Of a DNA stretch of 64,000 bases, positions 54,388 to 64,000 are shown piece by piece. Origin of the DNA: Paraferrimonas haliotis. Lineage in GTDB: Bacteria; Pseudomonadota; Gammaproteobacteria; Enterobacterales; Shewanellaceae. The notes under the pieces are model-generated. The model saw only the letters and a list, made by a program, of their open reading frames with translations, was not told the origin of the DNA and made no database searches. Made by a program: the position numbers and the translations under genes. Position 1 is the stretch's first letter, and the number at the start of each line of letters is the position of its first letter. The stretch covers positions 310,001-374,000 of the forward strand of contig NZ_NRRB01000003.1 in assembly GCF_002282895.1 (NCBI RefSeq), written 5' to 3'.

Positions 54388-55845
54388 CTAACGTTTACCA
54401 CTCTTAGCGGCTCGCAGTGCCCGTCGGCGTTTGTGCTGCTGAGCAACCGTTAACTTCTCTTTCTTGTCCTCATAAGGGTTAGCCCCCTCTTGCAACTGAA
54501 TTCGAATCGGACTGCCCACAATGTTCAAACTGCGGCGGAAGTAGTTCACTAAATAACGACGATAGCTCTCCGGCAATGCCGATACCAAGTTGCCGTGAAT
54601 CACCACAATCGGCGGATTATAGCCACCTGCGTGGGCGTATTTCAGCTTAATACGACGACCTTTAGCCATGGGCGGTTGGTGATCTTCGCTGGCCATTTTT
54701 AAAATCCGAGTCAGCATAGCGGTACTCACCCGTCGCGTTGACGAGTCATAGGCTTCTTCTACCGACTCATACAAATGACCAACACCCGTGCCATGCAACG
54801 CTGAAATGAAATGCAACTTGGCAAAGTCGATAAAGCCTAGGCGTCGATCCAATTCGCTTTTAATGCGGTCTTTCGCTTCCGCATCCATACCGTCCCATTT
54901 GTTGACCGCAATCACGAGCGCACGTCCGGCATTAAGCGCAAATCCGAGTAAGCTCAAATCTTGATCGGTAATCCCTTCATGAGCATCAATCACCAATAGC
55001 ACCACGTTGGCATCTTCGATGGCTTTCAAGGTTTTAATGACCGAGAACTTCTCAACCACGTCATGCACCTTGCCGCGACGACGCACACCTGCAGTGTCAA
55101 TCAACACGTAATCGCGCTCTTCACGACTCATAGGAATATAAATACTGTCGCGAGTGGTTCCCGGCATGTCATAAACCACCACCCGATCTTCTCCCAAAAT
55201 ACGGTTTGTGAGTGTTGACTTACCCACGTTAGGCTTGCCAATAATCGCCAGTTTAATCGGCAAACTGGCAAGGTGCTCTGCTTGCGCCTCGGCATCCGCT
55301 TCGGTTGGAAACGCGGTCATAACGTCTTCAACCGCAACCACCTCGGGTTGCCCTTCTAACAGTTCAGACAAAGACTTCTCTAGCAATTGACTAACACCAC
55401 GCCCATGAGCCGCAGCCACTTTATGCACTTCGCCTAAGCCTAAGGCATAAAAATCCGCTACTGCGGTGTCAGCATCGATGCCGTCACATTTATTGGCAAC
55501 CACATAGGTGGTTTTCTCACGACTGCGCAAATGCTGGGCAATGGCTTCGTCGGCGACGGTCAAGCCTGCTCGTGCATCGGTGAGGAACAGCACCACATCC
55601 GCTTCTTCAATGGCGGCCAGCGACTGCTCTGCCATATGCACTTCGATGCCATCCTCAGTGCCGTCAATACCACCGGTATCGATTAAAATGAACTCTTTGC
55701 CATCCAATACGGCTTGTCCATACTTGCGGTCACGAGTCAATCCCGGAAAATCCGCTACTAGCGCATCTCGGGTTTTAGTTAAGCGATTGAATAGGGTCGA
55801 CTTTCCTACGTTTGGACGACCTACCAATGCGACCACTGGAATCAT
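54388..55845 (-). CDS. der: Der (EngA), double-GTPase ribosome assembly factor
   Basis: 485 residues. Two GTPase domains in tandem: G1 GRPNVGKST (about 8-16) with DTGG, then GKPNVGKST (about 199-207) with DTAG and NKWD. A C-terminal KH-like domain (about 375-470) and a basic tail [14 protein letters not shown] follow. Essential for 50S subunit maturation. Separated from bamB by a terminator, so der may have its own promoter. Confidence 0.97.
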   Translation of the reverse strand: MIPVVALVGRPNVGKSTLFNRLTKTRDALVADFPGLTRDRKYGQAVLDGKEFILIDTGGIDGTEDGIEVHMAEQSLAAIEEADVVLFLTDARAGLTVADEAIAQHLRSREKTTYVVANKCDGIDADTAVADFYALGLGEVHKVAAAHGRGVSQLLEKSLSELLEGQPEVVAVEDVMTAFPTEADAEAQAEHLASLPIKLAIIGKPNVGKSTLTNRILGEDRVVVYDMPGTTRDSIYIPMSREERDYVLIDTAGVRRRGKVHDVVEKFSVIKTLKAIEDANVVLLVIDAHEGITDQDLSLLGFALNAGRALVIAVNKWDGMDAEAKDRIKSELDRRLGFIDFAKLHFISALHGTGVGHLYESVEEAYDSSTRRVSTAMLTRILKMASEDHQPPMAKGRRIKLKYAHAGGYNPPIVVIHGNLVSALPESYRRYLVNYFRRSLNIVGSPIRIQLQEGANPYEDKKEKLTVAQQHKRRRALRAAKSGKR

Positions 55846-55888
55846 GTTATTGCCTCTATGTCTTGGCGGCTAAAAGCGCTCAAATAAA

Positions 55889-55917
55889 AAGCCCTCGGAA
55901 ACACTCTCCAAGGGCTT
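55889..55917 (-). terminator. Terminator after bamB
   Basis: AAGCCCT (55889-55895) pairs with AGGGCTT (55911-55917). On the minus strand it is followed by TTTTA. It lies in the 90-base bamB-der gap. Confidence 0.6.
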
Positions 55918-55936
55918 GGTAAAGTGAATTTAGAAC

Positions 55937-57124
55937 TTACTTCAGTTCAATTTCGGCGACTTTGCCATCGCGAGATTGAACCCATACTTTGCCATCCACT
56001 ATTAGGGGTTGGCTATATAAACCGGAACTGTCAACCTGTACTCGACCAACTATGCTGCCGTCGGCAAGACTGAATACGTGCAAATAGCCTTCGAAATCAC
56101 CGGCAACCACATAGTTACCAATAACTTGCGGAGCAGTCAAACTACGGTTGGTTAAATCCGTGTTGCGCCATAATTCTAGGCCATTGCGACGGTCTACGGA
56201 ATAAACTCGGCTAAAATCATCGACCATTAATAAGTTAATACCGGAAACCGCCAGCTCGTTAAAGCTTGAATATTGTCGACTCCATTTAACTCGACCGGTG
56301 CGCAATTCTAATGCCGATAGGTTACCGTTGTAGCCCACCACGTATATGGTATCACCGATAATCAGCGGCTTAACATCAATGTCCGATACCCGATCCAATT
56401 CGTTGGTGCCTTTTTGCTGAACCGTTGGCACTTCCCAGGCTAACTGGCCATTATTCACCACCAATACCGATACTTTGCCGTCAGCGCCGCCAACAAACAC
56501 ACCGCCGGAATTAAAGGCGGGTGAGCTGGTGCCACGAAGGGTCAGCGTAGGCAATTGCATTTGATGCTTCCAACGCTCTTCGCCGGTTTGGATATCGAAC
56601 GCCATAATGGCACCCGAGCCGGTATGGACAATAATGAAGTCTTCAGCAATTAAAGGAGCCGACAACAATTCACCATCGGTGCGACTGGCCCACACTCGCT
56701 CTCCGGTCGCTTGATCAAACGCGACTAGAAAGCCAATTTCGCTGCCAAGAAAGACTTTGTTACGCGCAGTAACCAAACCCGATGCGACTTTAGCCCCTTT
56801 GTTTTTCGAAAGTGGAGTATCGCGAAAGTTCTCACTGAAGTTCTTTTCCCATACCACGTCACGAGTTTCTAAATCGATTGCGGCGAGCTTACCGTAGCGA
56901 TCCGCTACGAACATTTTGCCATAGCCGACCGTAGGGCTTAATCGAGAATAGTAATCCTCTACACCATCACCAATGCTGGTATCCCAAACAATTTCAGCTT
57001 GAACACTGGCTTCAAATTCTTGAAGTTCAGCAATGGGCTCTTCTTCCACGTCGCTAGAGCTGCACGCGGATAGAGCCAAAACGGCTAACATTGCACTGGT
57101 TATGGAACTGCGCCACACTTTCAT
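55937..57124 (-). CDS. bamB: BamB, outer-membrane assembly lipoprotein
   Basis: 395 residues. Lipobox AVLALSAC, lipidated Cys at about residue 21. Eight-bladed beta-propeller built from PQQ-like repeats, for example GKLAAIDLETRDVVWEK and IMAFDIQTGEERWKH. Binds BamA and helps insert outer-membrane barrels. Ten bases downstream of yfgM, as in other gammaproteobacteria. Confidence 0.96.
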   Translation of the reverse strand: MKVWRSSITSAMLAVLALSACSSSDVEEEPIAELQEFEASVQAEIVWDTSIGDGVEDYYSRLSPTVGYGKMFVADRYGKLAAIDLETRDVVWEKNFSENFRDTPLSKNKGAKVASGLVTARNKVFLGSEIGFLVAFDQATGERVWASRTDGELLSAPLIAEDFIIVHTGSGAIMAFDIQTGEERWKHQMQLPTLTLRGTSSPAFNSGGVFVGGADGKVSVLVVNNGQLAWEVPTVQQKGTNELDRVSDIDVKPLIIGDTIYVVGYNGNLSALELRTGRVKWSRQYSSFNELAVSGINLLMVDDFSRVYSVDRRNGLELWRNTDLTNRSLTAPQVIGNYVVAGDFEGYLHVFSLADGSIVGRVQVDSSGLYSQPLIVDGKVWVQSRDGKVAEIELK

Positions 57125-57134
57125 CTGCTGCTCC

Positions 57135-57758
57135 TTAGCTAGCGACGTTTAGATTGTCCAGTTTCATCTGCAATGAAGGACCATTCATAGCACCGCCTTC
57201 AGCCAGTGCTTGTTGATAAGCTTCTTTAGCTTGTTCCAATTTACCTTGGCGAGCAAGGATATCGCCTTTCACTTCCGCCACTTGACCGACGAACGACGGT
57301 TGCGACACTTGGCTTAGTGCCGCCAGCGCTTGTTCGTAATTACCTTGCTCAGCGTCGATACGAGCCATACGAATGGTCGCCACTTGCTCTAGACCGCCGC
57401 CAAGTTTACTGTCCACTACTTTTTGCAAAGCAGCCTTTGCTTTGTCCAAGTCACCGGCTGCAACCGCAGCTTTAGCAGCAAGAAGCTGCAGCAAGGCATC
57501 GTATCCAGGCTCTTTATAATCCGCTGCAAAGGTTTCTGCTGAGCTAATAAGTGCAGCATCCGATGCGGAACTGGTAACAATTTGCTGATAAGCCGCCGAC
57601 GCGGTTTCCGCTTTTTGTTGTTGGTAATCGCTGTAGTAATTCCAACCAAACAAACCACCCAGACCTAAAGCGGCCCCAAGAACCATGGAACTGCCATAGT
57701 CTTTCCAAAATTTCTTAATCGCTTCTACTTGTTGTTCTTCTGTGCTGTAGGTTTCCAC
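57135..57758 (-). CDS. yfgM: YfgM-like ancillary SecYEG translocon protein
   Basis: 207 residues from the GTG at 57758. This start has GGGGA upstream and matches the short N terminus of E. coli YfgM. A TTG at 57776 would add six residues. One N-terminal transmembrane helix (about 20-42) and a periplasmic TPR region (about 55-205). Known YfgM works with PpiD at the Sec translocon to hand over outer-membrane proteins. Fits between hisS and bamB. Confidence 0.92.
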   Translation of the reverse strand: METYSTEEQQVEAIKKFWKDYGSSMVLGAALGLGGLFGWNYYSDYQQQKAETASAAYQQIVTSSASDAALISSAETFAADYKEPGYDALLQLLAAKAAVAAGDLDKAKAALQKVVDSKLGGGLEQVATIRMARIDAEQGNYEQALAALSQVSQPSFVGQVAEVKGDILARQGKLEQAKEAYQQALAEGGAMNGPSLQMKLDNLNVAS

Positions 57759-57785
57759 TTGGAATTCCCCTTTCAATATCTAAGT

Positions 57786-59069
57786 CTAAACTGAACCAAT
57801 TTGTGTACGTATCGCGTCGACAAGCTCTGTTTGAGCGATACTTTGCTGTTGTTGTTGGCTGCGAAGTGGTTTAACTACCGCCGTATTAGCGCTGACTTCA
57901 TCGTCACCGATAATTATCGCTACCTGCGCCCCGCTTTTATCGGCACGCTTCATTTGTTTCTTAAAGTTACCGCCACCACAATGGCTCATTACCCTAAGGT
58001 GCGGCAGCTGATCCCTCAAATTCTCCGCCACTTTCATGGCTGCTGACACCGCGTTGTCACCCATAGCGGTCACATACACATCGGCTATTGCAGGCGAATC
58101 GTCTACTTTACCTAATTCCGTCAGTAATAGCACCAAACGTTCCAGTCCGGATGCAAAACCGACTGCCGGTGTCGCTTTACCGCCAAGCTGTTCTACAAGG
58201 CCATCGTAACGGCCTCCCGCAAGCACGGTACCTTGAGCACCAAGGCTGGAGGTTACCCACTCAAATACGGTTCGATTGTAGTAATCGAGTCCGCGAACCA
58301 ATCTTGGGTTAACGACGTATTGGATGCCAGCTTGGTCTAACAGTTCACGTAACCGTTGAAAATGTTGTTGAGTTTCTTCTCCAAAATAATCAACAAGCGC
58401 TGGCGCATTCTCTAACAAGGCTTGGGTTGATTGACTTTTGCTGTCTAATACTCGCAGCGGGTTTGAATACATTCTGCGTTGACTGTCTTCATCGAGCATG
58501 GCTTTGTGTTGCTCTAAATACGCAGTCAACGCCTCGCGATAGCGGCCACGCTCTTCACTATCACCCAGGGTATTTAACTCCAAAGTAACGTGCTCGGAAA
58601 TGCCTAGTAACTTCCATAGGCGCGCCGACATGATCAAGACTTCGGCGTCAATATCTGGTCCTTTCAAACCATAGACTTCGACACCGAACTGGTGAAATTG
58701 ACGATAACGCCCTTTCTGTGGACGCTCATGGCGGAACATTGGGCCAACGTACCACAATCGTTGCTCTTGATTGTAAAGCAAGCCATGTTGATTACCGGCT
58801 CGTACCGTTGATGCAGTGCCTTCAGGGCGCAGGGTTAAGCTATCGCCGTTACGGTCTTCAAAGGTGTACATTTCCTTTTCGACAATGTCGGTCACTTCAC
58901 CAATGGAACGTTTGAATAAGTCGGTGCTTTCAACGATGGGGGTTCGAATCTCGCTGTAGCCGTAGCTTGCGGTAAGCTCACGTATGGCTTGTTCCAGTTT
59001 GTGCCATGCGGGCGTTTGTGAAGGCAGCAAGTCGTTCATACCACGAATTGCCTGAATTTGTTTGGCCAC
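57786..59069 (-). CDS. hisS: HisS, histidyl-tRNA synthetase
   Basis: 427 residues. Class II synthetase: motif 1 around [10 protein letters not shown], motif 2 [14 protein letters not shown], the histidine loops [14 protein letters not shown] and [13 protein letters not shown], motif 3 GFASGLERL, and a C-terminal anticodon domain. Length matches the E. coli enzyme. Confidence 0.97.
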   Translation of the reverse strand: MAKQIQAIRGMNDLLPSQTPAWHKLEQAIRELTASYGYSEIRTPIVESTDLFKRSIGEVTDIVEKEMYTFEDRNGDSLTLRPEGTASTVRAGNQHGLLYNQEQRLWYVGPMFRHERPQKGRYRQFHQFGVEVYGLKGPDIDAEVLIMSARLWKLLGISEHVTLELNTLGDSEERGRYREALTAYLEQHKAMLDEDSQRRMYSNPLRVLDSKSQSTQALLENAPALVDYFGEETQQHFQRLRELLDQAGIQYVVNPRLVRGLDYYNRTVFEWVTSSLGAQGTVLAGGRYDGLVEQLGGKATPAVGFASGLERLVLLLTELGKVDDSPAIADVYVTAMGDNAVSAAMKVAENLRDQLPHLRVMSHCGGGNFKKQMKRADKSGAQVAIIIGDDEVSANTAVVKPLRSQQQQQSIAQTELVDAIRTQIGSV

Positions 59070-59194
59070 TTAAGAATCTCTAGTCGATAGTTTTCAAAGT
59101 TAATCGGTGCGCTATTATAGGCGCATCACCAATAAACGTAAAACCGATGGCCTCGCCGCCATCGTTGGCGTTAACGCGAGGCGTCGCGGTTTGG

Positions 59195-60307
59195 TTATTC
59201 GGGTTTCAAGGTCGCTATGGTTTGTTGAACCTGCGCCGCTTTCGCTCGGATCTTTTTCTCTAATTGATCCACAATGTCGTCGTTATCAATGCGTTCCTTT
59301 TGACGACTGCCATCTAGGTAATAGCCAGATTTGCGATTTCCACCGGTTAACCCCAGATCCGATACCAAAGCTTCCCCTGGACCGTTCACCACGCACCCAA
59401 TAATAGATACATCCATGGGGGTAATAATATCTTCTAGGCGCTCTTCTAGGGCGTTTACCGTATTAATAACATCGAATTCTTGGCGAGAGCATGATGGGCA
59501 GGCAATAAAGTTAATGCCACGGCTGCGAATGCGCAACGATTTTAAAATATCAAACCCTACTTTGATCTCTTCAACCGGGTTAGCAGCTAACGAGATCCGC
59601 AAGGTATCGCCGATGCCTTCAGACAACAGCATGCCCAAGCCAATGGCGGATTTCACCGCACCTGCTCTAAATCCACCCGCCTCGGTAATACCTAAATGAA
59701 GCGGCTGTTCAATTTGCTTGCTTAACTGACGGTACGATTCAACCGCTAAAAAAACATCGGAAGCCTTAACACTGACCTTAAACTGGTCAAAATTAAATTT
59801 ATCGAGAATGTCGACATGGCGCATGGCTGATTCAACCAAGGCCTCAGGTGTCGGCTCATGGTATTTATCCATGATGTCTTTTTCTAATGAGCCGCCATTA
59901 ACACCAATTCTAATGGGAATGTTGTTATCTTTAGCACAATCGACAACCGCTTGGATTCGAGTTTCGTTACCGATGTTTCCTGGATTAATTCGCAGACAGT
60001 CGGCGCCGTATTGAGCCACCTGTAATGCGATGCGGTAATCGAAGTGAATATCAGCCACTAGCGGAACATTAACTTGCTGCTTGATGAGCTTAAAGGCTTC
60101 GGCGGCATCTATGGTCGGTACTGATACGCGAACAATGTCTGCACCGACATTTTCCAGCGCTTTGATTTGTGCGACCGTCGCTTCAACATCAGTGGTACGA
60201 GTGTTGGTCATTGATTGCACTGTTATAGGCGCATCTCCACCAACGGCGACATCTCCAACGTATATCTTTTTAGTCTTGCGACGAATAATTGGGTTTTCAC
60301 TAAACAT
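59195..60307 (-). CDS. ispG: IspG (GcpE), 4-hydroxy-3-methylbut-2-enyl diphosphate synthase
   Basis: 370 residues from the ATG at 60307. An in-frame GTG at 60319 overlaps rodZ, but the ATG lines up with the E. coli start (M-x4-PI-x-RRK). TIM barrel motifs VQSMTNTRT and [13 protein letters not shown], and the 4Fe-4S ligands in ACPSCSRQ and [12 protein letters not shown]. Converts MEcPP to HMBPP in the MEP isoprenoid pathway. Confidence 0.97.
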   Translation of the reverse strand: MFSENPIIRRKTKKIYVGDVAVGGDAPITVQSMTNTRTTDVEATVAQIKALENVGADIVRVSVPTIDAAEAFKLIKQQVNVPLVADIHFDYRIALQVAQYGADCLRINPGNIGNETRIQAVVDCAKDNNIPIRIGVNGGSLEKDIMDKYHEPTPEALVESAMRHVDILDKFNFDQFKVSVKASDVFLAVESYRQLSKQIEQPLHLGITEAGGFRAGAVKSAIGLGMLLSEGIGDTLRISLAANPVEEIKVGFDILKSLRIRSRGINFIACPSCSRQEFDVINTVNALEERLEDIITPMDVSIIGCVVNGPGEALVSDLGLTGGNRKSGYYLDGSRQKERIDNDDIVDQLEKKIRAKAAQVQQTIATLKPE

Positions 60308-60308
60308 A

Positions 60309-61229
60309 TTACGATTCACCTAATGGGTACGTAAAACGCGCCACTCTATCTTGGTATTGAGACAAATCGACCGTTTCACCATTTAAGGTAATGGACACTG
60401 AATTTGGGGCGCCAATAACAAAGTTAAGCGGAGGCTGCACTGAAACTTCAATTTGAGAACCACTCTTTTTAAGGCCATTTACCAGCATGCTACCGCTGGC
60501 ATCGCTAACCTGCATCCAGCACTCTTCAGCGACCTTAATCAGCAGCACTGCATATTCAGGTTCAATAGCAGCAGTCGCTTCAGGCTCGCTGGCGTTATCT
60601 TTATCGGCCTCAACAGAGGTGATACTGGCGTCGGCATCAGATTGCGCATCGACAGCAATTGACGTCAGCGAGGATTCTAATTGCGCCGCTTCTTGTAATA
60701 AACGCTCTGACTCATTCATTGGCTCAATCGGGTCATTAACGGCCACTTGAGCGGCTAACTCTTCTTGAGGCGCTTGGGAGAAATCAGGTCCAACCGGCGT
60801 TTCATCGCGCTGAATCCACCACAAAACCAACAAACAAAACAAGACTAAAAACACCAAATAGGACACTAGAGTAATGCGTTTATCCAGTGCTTGCTTACTG
60901 GTTTTACGAGAAAAACTGGTCATATCATGGTCGGTATGAATCAGTTGCTGCTGCAACACAGCTTGAATGTCGCTGACATTTAACCCCACGACACGTGCGT
61001 AATTGGTTACATACCCTTTAACGTAGGTGTTATTGGGAATGTTGTCGAAATTGTCTTGCTCAAGTTCGCTGATTAAACTGACTCTCAGTTTTAATCGATT
61101 CGCTACTTGCTCCACAGTCATGCCTTCTGCGGTGCGAGCTTCTTGCAGCATTTGTCCCACGCTAAACGGAAGCAATTCTTGTTGCTCGTCTATCGTAGGC
61201 TCATGTTCATTGGTGGCTTGATTGGTCAT
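60309..61229 (-). CDS. rodZ: RodZ, cytoskeletal cell-shape protein
   Basis: 306 residues. Cytoplasmic helix-turn-helix (about 23-95, [20 protein letters not shown]), one transmembrane helix (about 114-134), a linker rich in Ala/Glu/Ser, and a C-terminal DUF4115 periplasmic domain (about 228-306). Bridges MreB to the cell-wall elongation complex. Its start shares one base with the pilW stop codon. Confidence 0.93.
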   Translation of the reverse strand: MTNQATNEHEPTIDEQQELLPFSVGQMLQEARTAEGMTVEQVANRLKLRVSLISELEQDNFDNIPNNTYVKGYVTNYARVVGLNVSDIQAVLQQQLIHTDHDMTSFSRKTSKQALDKRITLVSYLVFLVLFCLLVLWWIQRDETPVGPDFSQAPQEELAAQVAVNDPIEPMNESERLLQEAAQLESSLTSIAVDAQSDADASITSVEADKDNASEPEATAAIEPEYAVLLIKVAEECWMQVSDASGSMLVNGLKKSGSQIEVSVQPPLNFVIGAPNSVSITLNGETVDLSQYQDRVARFTYPLGES

Positions 61230-62002
61230 TAGTTGTATTCTGCTCGGTACTGCTTGGCTTGTTGCGATCGAGGGAACTTAGCCAGCAACAAAATTCCATA
61301 TCGCTTGGCCGCTTCAACGTCACGCAGTTGTTGCTCGATTTGCACACCTAACAGCAAACTTTGTGGCGTTTGAGAGGCCAAGTCGTGGTATCGCTCCAAG
61401 GCTTTTTGAGCGCCTGGATAATCTTGTTCGACAACAGCAATGTTCACCAGTTCGATTAATGACAATGAGCGTCGAGGAGAATAATTAAGAGCCTGCTCGA
61501 AATAGCCCGCTGCGCGCTGGTGTTCACCGGCTTCCAAGGTACACAGACCCAAATTCTCATAAGTGCTGGCCATTGAGGTGTATCTCGGAGCGGCCACGGC
61601 TCGTAACATCATTTGCTCTGACTCAGCGTAGTCCCCTTGTTTACACAGATACACACCAAAGTTATTGAGTACATCGCCATTGTTAGGCTCGATTCTTAGC
61701 GCTCTGCGGTAAGCATCTTTGGCCAGCTCATGTTCGGATACCGACTGAAAATAATAGGCTCGCCCTAAATACACCTCAGCTGAACGGGGGTCCAACTCCA
61801 GTGCTTTATCTAGGTTAAATTTTGCTTTTTCCATGTCGTTTTGCTGCAAATAAGCGAGCCCTAAACGAACTCTATCGGCCGCTGCAGCTTGAAGGTTAGG
61901 TTGCTTTTCTTGTACGACTTGGTCGGTTCCAGAATACAGGGTCTGGGTGACGCACCCAGATACCAGTATCGCAGCGCTGATTGCAACAATAAGACGCTTC
62001 AT
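61229..62002 (-). CDS. pilW: PilW/PilF, type IV pilus biogenesis lipoprotein
   Basis: 257 residues. Lipobox AAILVSGC, lipidated Cys at about residue 16. TPR array from about residue 38 (RVRLGLAYLQQNDMEKAKFNLDKAL and four more units). Pilotin for the PilQ secretin, in its conserved place between rlmN and rodZ. Suggests type IV pili elsewhere in the genome. Confidence 0.93.
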   Translation of the reverse strand: MKRLIVAISAAILVSGCVTQTLYSGTDQVVQEKQPNLQAAAADRVRLGLAYLQQNDMEKAKFNLDKALELDPRSAEVYLGRAYYFQSVSEHELAKDAYRRALRIEPNNGDVLNNFGVYLCKQGDYAESEQMMLRAVAAPRYTSMASTYENLGLCTLEAGEHQRAAGYFEQALNYSPRRSLSLIELVNIAVVEQDYPGAQKALERYHDLASQTPQSLLLGVQIEQQLRDVEAAKRYGILLLAKFPRSQQAKQYRAEYN

Positions 62003-62031
62003 AAAATGGTAAAAATATCCGTTTAAACTTG

Positions 62032-63153
62032 TTATTCGCCCATTGTGACCGAAATTTGCTGTTGTTGCATGCGTTTTTTGACCAATCTTTTGGTGCGATC
62101 ACGCACATCACCCACTAATTGACCGCATGCAGCGTCAATGTCGTCGCCGCGTGTTTTTCTGACAATTACGGTAATGCCGTATTCCATCAATACTTTGGAA
62201 AAGCGATCGATTCTTGAGTTAGATGAACGACCGTAAGGGCTACCTGGATATGGGTTAAACGGAATGAGGTTAATTTTACACGGAGTATCCTTCATCACTT
62301 TGGCCAAGGCGTGGGCTTGATCTGTGCTGTCGTTGATGTGATCCAACATCACGTATTCAAGCGTCACCCGTTGACGGTTAGCGTTGGATTTACTGAGATA
62401 GGTTCTCACAGATGCTAACAGCGTTTCTATGTTGTACTTCTTATTGATCGGTACCAATACATCACGCAATTCGTCATCCGGAGCATGCAGGCTTATCGCC
62501 AACGCTACATCAATGGTATCGCCTAGTTTATCTAACGCAGGCACAACTCCTGAGGTGGATAAAGTCACCCGCCGTTTCGATAGCGCAAAGCCAAGATCGT
62601 CAAGCATGATTTCCATGGCTGGAATCACATTCGCCATGTTCAACAGCGGTTCACCCATTCCCATCATTACTACGTTGGTGATTGGGCGCTTGCCCGTTTC
62701 CTTTTCAACACCCAGAAAACGTGCAACACGCCAGATTTGGCCAGAGATTTCTGATACCGTCAGGTTGCGGTTAAATCCTTGCTGAGCGGTAGAACAAAAT
62801 GAGCACTCCAGCGCGCAGCCAACTTGGCTTGATACGCATAAGGTCGCCCGATCGTCTTCCGGGATGTAGACGGTTTCAACTTCTTGGTCTCCCACCGTCA
62901 TTGCAAATTTTATGGTGCCATCATTCGATTCTTGATAGCTGGCGATTTCAGGGGCCTCGATAACGCACCGAGTGGATAGTTTAGCGCGCAGCTTTTTGTT
63001 GATGTTGGTCATTTGTTCAATGTCATCAACACCAAAGTGATACAGCCATTTCATAATCTGGTCTGCACGAAACGGCTTTTCGCCCATTTCAACCAGCAAA
63101 TCACGCATTCCCTGGCGAGTTAAATCCAATAAATTAATGCGCTTGTCAGACAT
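62032..63153 (-). CDS. rlmN: RlmN, dual-specificity 23S rRNA/tRNA adenine-C2 methyltransferase
   Basis: 373 residues from the ATG at 63153 (GAGG upstream). The frame is open to 63195, but the 14 extra residues are not native to the family. Radical SAM cluster C113-x3-C117-x2-C120 in [17 protein letters not shown], and the methyl-carrying Cys in [10 protein letters not shown] near the end. Modifies A2503 of 23S rRNA and A37 of some tRNAs. Confidence 0.97.
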   Translation of the reverse strand: MSDKRINLLDLTRQGMRDLLVEMGEKPFRADQIMKWLYHFGVDDIEQMTNINKKLRAKLSTRCVIEAPEIASYQESNDGTIKFAMTVGDQEVETVYIPEDDRATLCVSSQVGCALECSFCSTAQQGFNRNLTVSEISGQIWRVARFLGVEKETGKRPITNVVMMGMGEPLLNMANVIPAMEIMLDDLGFALSKRRVTLSTSGVVPALDKLGDTIDVALAISLHAPDDELRDVLVPINKKYNIETLLASVRTYLSKSNANRQRVTLEYVMLDHINDSTDQAHALAKVMKDTPCKINLIPFNPYPGSPYGRSSNSRIDRFSKVLMEYGITVIVRKTRGDDIDAACGQLVGDVRDRTKRLVKKRMQQQQISVTMGE

Positions 63154-63260
63154 GAATAACCTCAAAAATCGATACAAACTTCGCCATCGCGACAAAGTGG
63201 GGCGGCAGATTTTACAGAGTTTATCGATATTTTTCCAGTTTGCAGCTGTGCAATCACAAA

Positions 63261-63288
63261 AAAGCCAGTCATATAAATGACTGGCTTT
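63261..63288 (-). terminator. Terminator of the nrfA gene
   Basis: AAAGCCAGTCAT (63261-63272) and ATGACTGGCTTT (63277-63288) form a 12-base stem. On the minus strand a T-run follows. It lies about 40 bases past the nrfA stop. Confidence 0.85.
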
Positions 63289-63329
63289 GCGATTAAGTTC
63301 TATGAACTAGAGCTATGGAGTAATCACCA

Positions 63330-64000
63330 CTAGTCGTGGATCGAACCGCCTTTCAACTCGTGTGGCCAAGTTTTTTCAACGCGCTCTTTAATGAACTTGT
63401 TTTTCTCTTTGACCATTGCATCGTAGTTTAGACCGGCCGCTTTTTGTGCAGCGACTTTAGATGCCTCGTCGTTTAACTTATACACTGGAAGGTTAGCAGG
63501 CTTCTTAAGCAAGCTTGCGGCTTTCTTCTCAGCCAAGTTCAACTCATCTTTAGCACGAGTCAACAGACGTTTCGCTTCTTCAGGGTTGTGAGCGTGGATA
63601 CCGTGTGAAGCGGTTGCACTGTCCCAGAACCATTGAGCATTACGAATGTGAGTGGTTAGCTCTTGCATGTCTTTGTCTTTTGGCAAGGCCGCTTCATAAG
63701 CTTTCTTCGCTTCTGCGATGCTCTTACCAGACTCTAGACCCAACACGCCTTTAGACTTCCAAATAGCTTGAGTCCAGAAGTGAATTTGAGTCAAACGACC
63801 GTCTACACCGTCTTTACCAAAGCGCATTTCATCGATCTCAGCTTTACGAGCCTTCAAGATGTCATCAATGTCGCCTGAATCGTGACAACCTGAACAATCT
63901 TCTGGCAACTTAGCAAAGTCGAAACGTACGTTGTGGTCAGTGTACTCTTGGCCTTTGCTGTTCTTTTGCTTAGGCGTGTGACAGGTAATACAGGTAAAGG
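63330..64000 (-). CDS. nrfA: NrfA, ammonia-forming cytochrome c nitrite reductase (C-terminal part)
   Basis: Partial: the gene runs off the window edge. The visible C-terminal 223 residues contain two CxxCH haem-binding motifs, CITCH near the edge and CSGCH (about 63885-63899), then LTQIHFWTQAIWKSKG, RNAQWFWDSATASHGIHAHNPEEAKRLL with the conserved His ligands, and a basic tail. This pattern is typical of the last two haems of the pentahaem NrfA. The internal TTG at the start of LPEDCSGCH is not a real start. Periplasmic, reduces nitrite to ammonium with six electrons, used in anaerobic respiration. Confidence 0.93.
   Translation of the reverse strand, partial: FTCITCHTPKQKNSKGQEYTDHNVRFDFAKLPEDCSGCHDSGDIDDILKARKAEIDEMRFGKDGVDGRLTQIHFWTQAIWKSKGVLGLESGKSIAEAKKAYEAALPKDKDMQELTTHIRNAQWFWDSATASHGIHAHNPEEAKRLLTRAKDELNLAEKKAASLLKKPANLPVYKLNDEASKVAAQKAAGLNYDAMVKEKNKFIKERVEKTWPHELKGGSIHD

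Noticed and set aside
1..64000. CRISPR arrays, prophage, insertion sequences, riboswitches and anti-phage defence genes
   Set aside because: No repeat-spacer pattern, phage structural gene, transposase, recognisable riboswitch or defence cassette was seen in the window.

Overview
The window comes from a gammaproteobacterium, most likely a marine or aquatic member of the Alteromonadales (the Shewanella, Pseudoalteromonas or Alteromonas side of the class). Grounds for this are the conserved housekeeping order rlmN-pilW-rodZ-ispG-hisS-yfgM-bamB-der, a tRNA-Phe of classic enteric type, a NagR/NagK/NagB-II/NagA/NagX N-acetylglucosamine module of the type known from Shewanella and Alteromonadales, an Oar-like TonB-dependent receptor, a BvgS-type hybrid kinase and an ammonia-forming nitrite reductase. 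Genus cannot be fixed from sequence inspection. I see no prophage, insertion sequence, CRISPR array or rRNA.

Layout. 1-2.5 kb: a small outer-membrane barrel protein and an exported M17 aminopeptidase. 2.5-14.5 kb (minus strand): a complete, tightly overlapping pelABCDEFG operon for the cationic exopolysaccharide Pel, with an intact c-di-GMP RxxD site in PelD. 14.7-16.2 kb: a small membrane protein and an exported endonuclease/exonuclease/phosphatase-fold lipoprotein. 16.4-23.6 kb (plus strand): pstS-pstC-pstA-pstB, a second PstS-like lipoprotein, a GAPDH and the arsenate-ester exporter ArsJ in one run behind a well-placed Pho box. The arrangement couples phosphate scavenging to disposal of arsenate that enters with it. 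23.6-28 kb: a transglutaminase-fold protein, a small protein, oxyR, and divergent ahpC-ahpF, with REP-like palindromes at the gene ends. 28-31 kb: a barrel protein, a DUF3833 lipoprotein, a chalcone-isomerase-like protein and a hemolysin-III family membrane protein.

31-36.3 kb holds one very large hybrid sensor kinase with three periplasmic Venus-flytrap domains. 36.4-39 kb carries a pair of exported amidohydrolases, one of which has lost its metal-binding HxH. 39.3-40 kb has an orphan protein and a 27-residue membrane peptide gene that is invisible to ordinary gene length cut-offs, with a possible FNR-type promoter. 40-44.5 kb: an Oar-like TonB receptor and an S1/P1 nuclease. 44.5-51.9 kb: nagK-nagB-nagA-nagX, a DUF2860 outer-membrane protein sharing a near-perfect NagR-type operator with nagK, sapC and a LacI-family regulator. 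52 kb: tRNA-Phe, then pncB-nadE for NAD synthesis. 54.4-63.2 kb: the der to rlmN housekeeping block on the minus strand. The window ends inside nrfA.

The most unusual items are the PstS-like lipoprotein in the phosphate/arsenate operon, which lacks both acidic residues of the canonical phosphate pocket; the triple-flytrap kinase; the REP-like GGGGACGTACCCC element that supplies the last codons and stop of two neighbouring genes; and the 27-residue membrane peptide.
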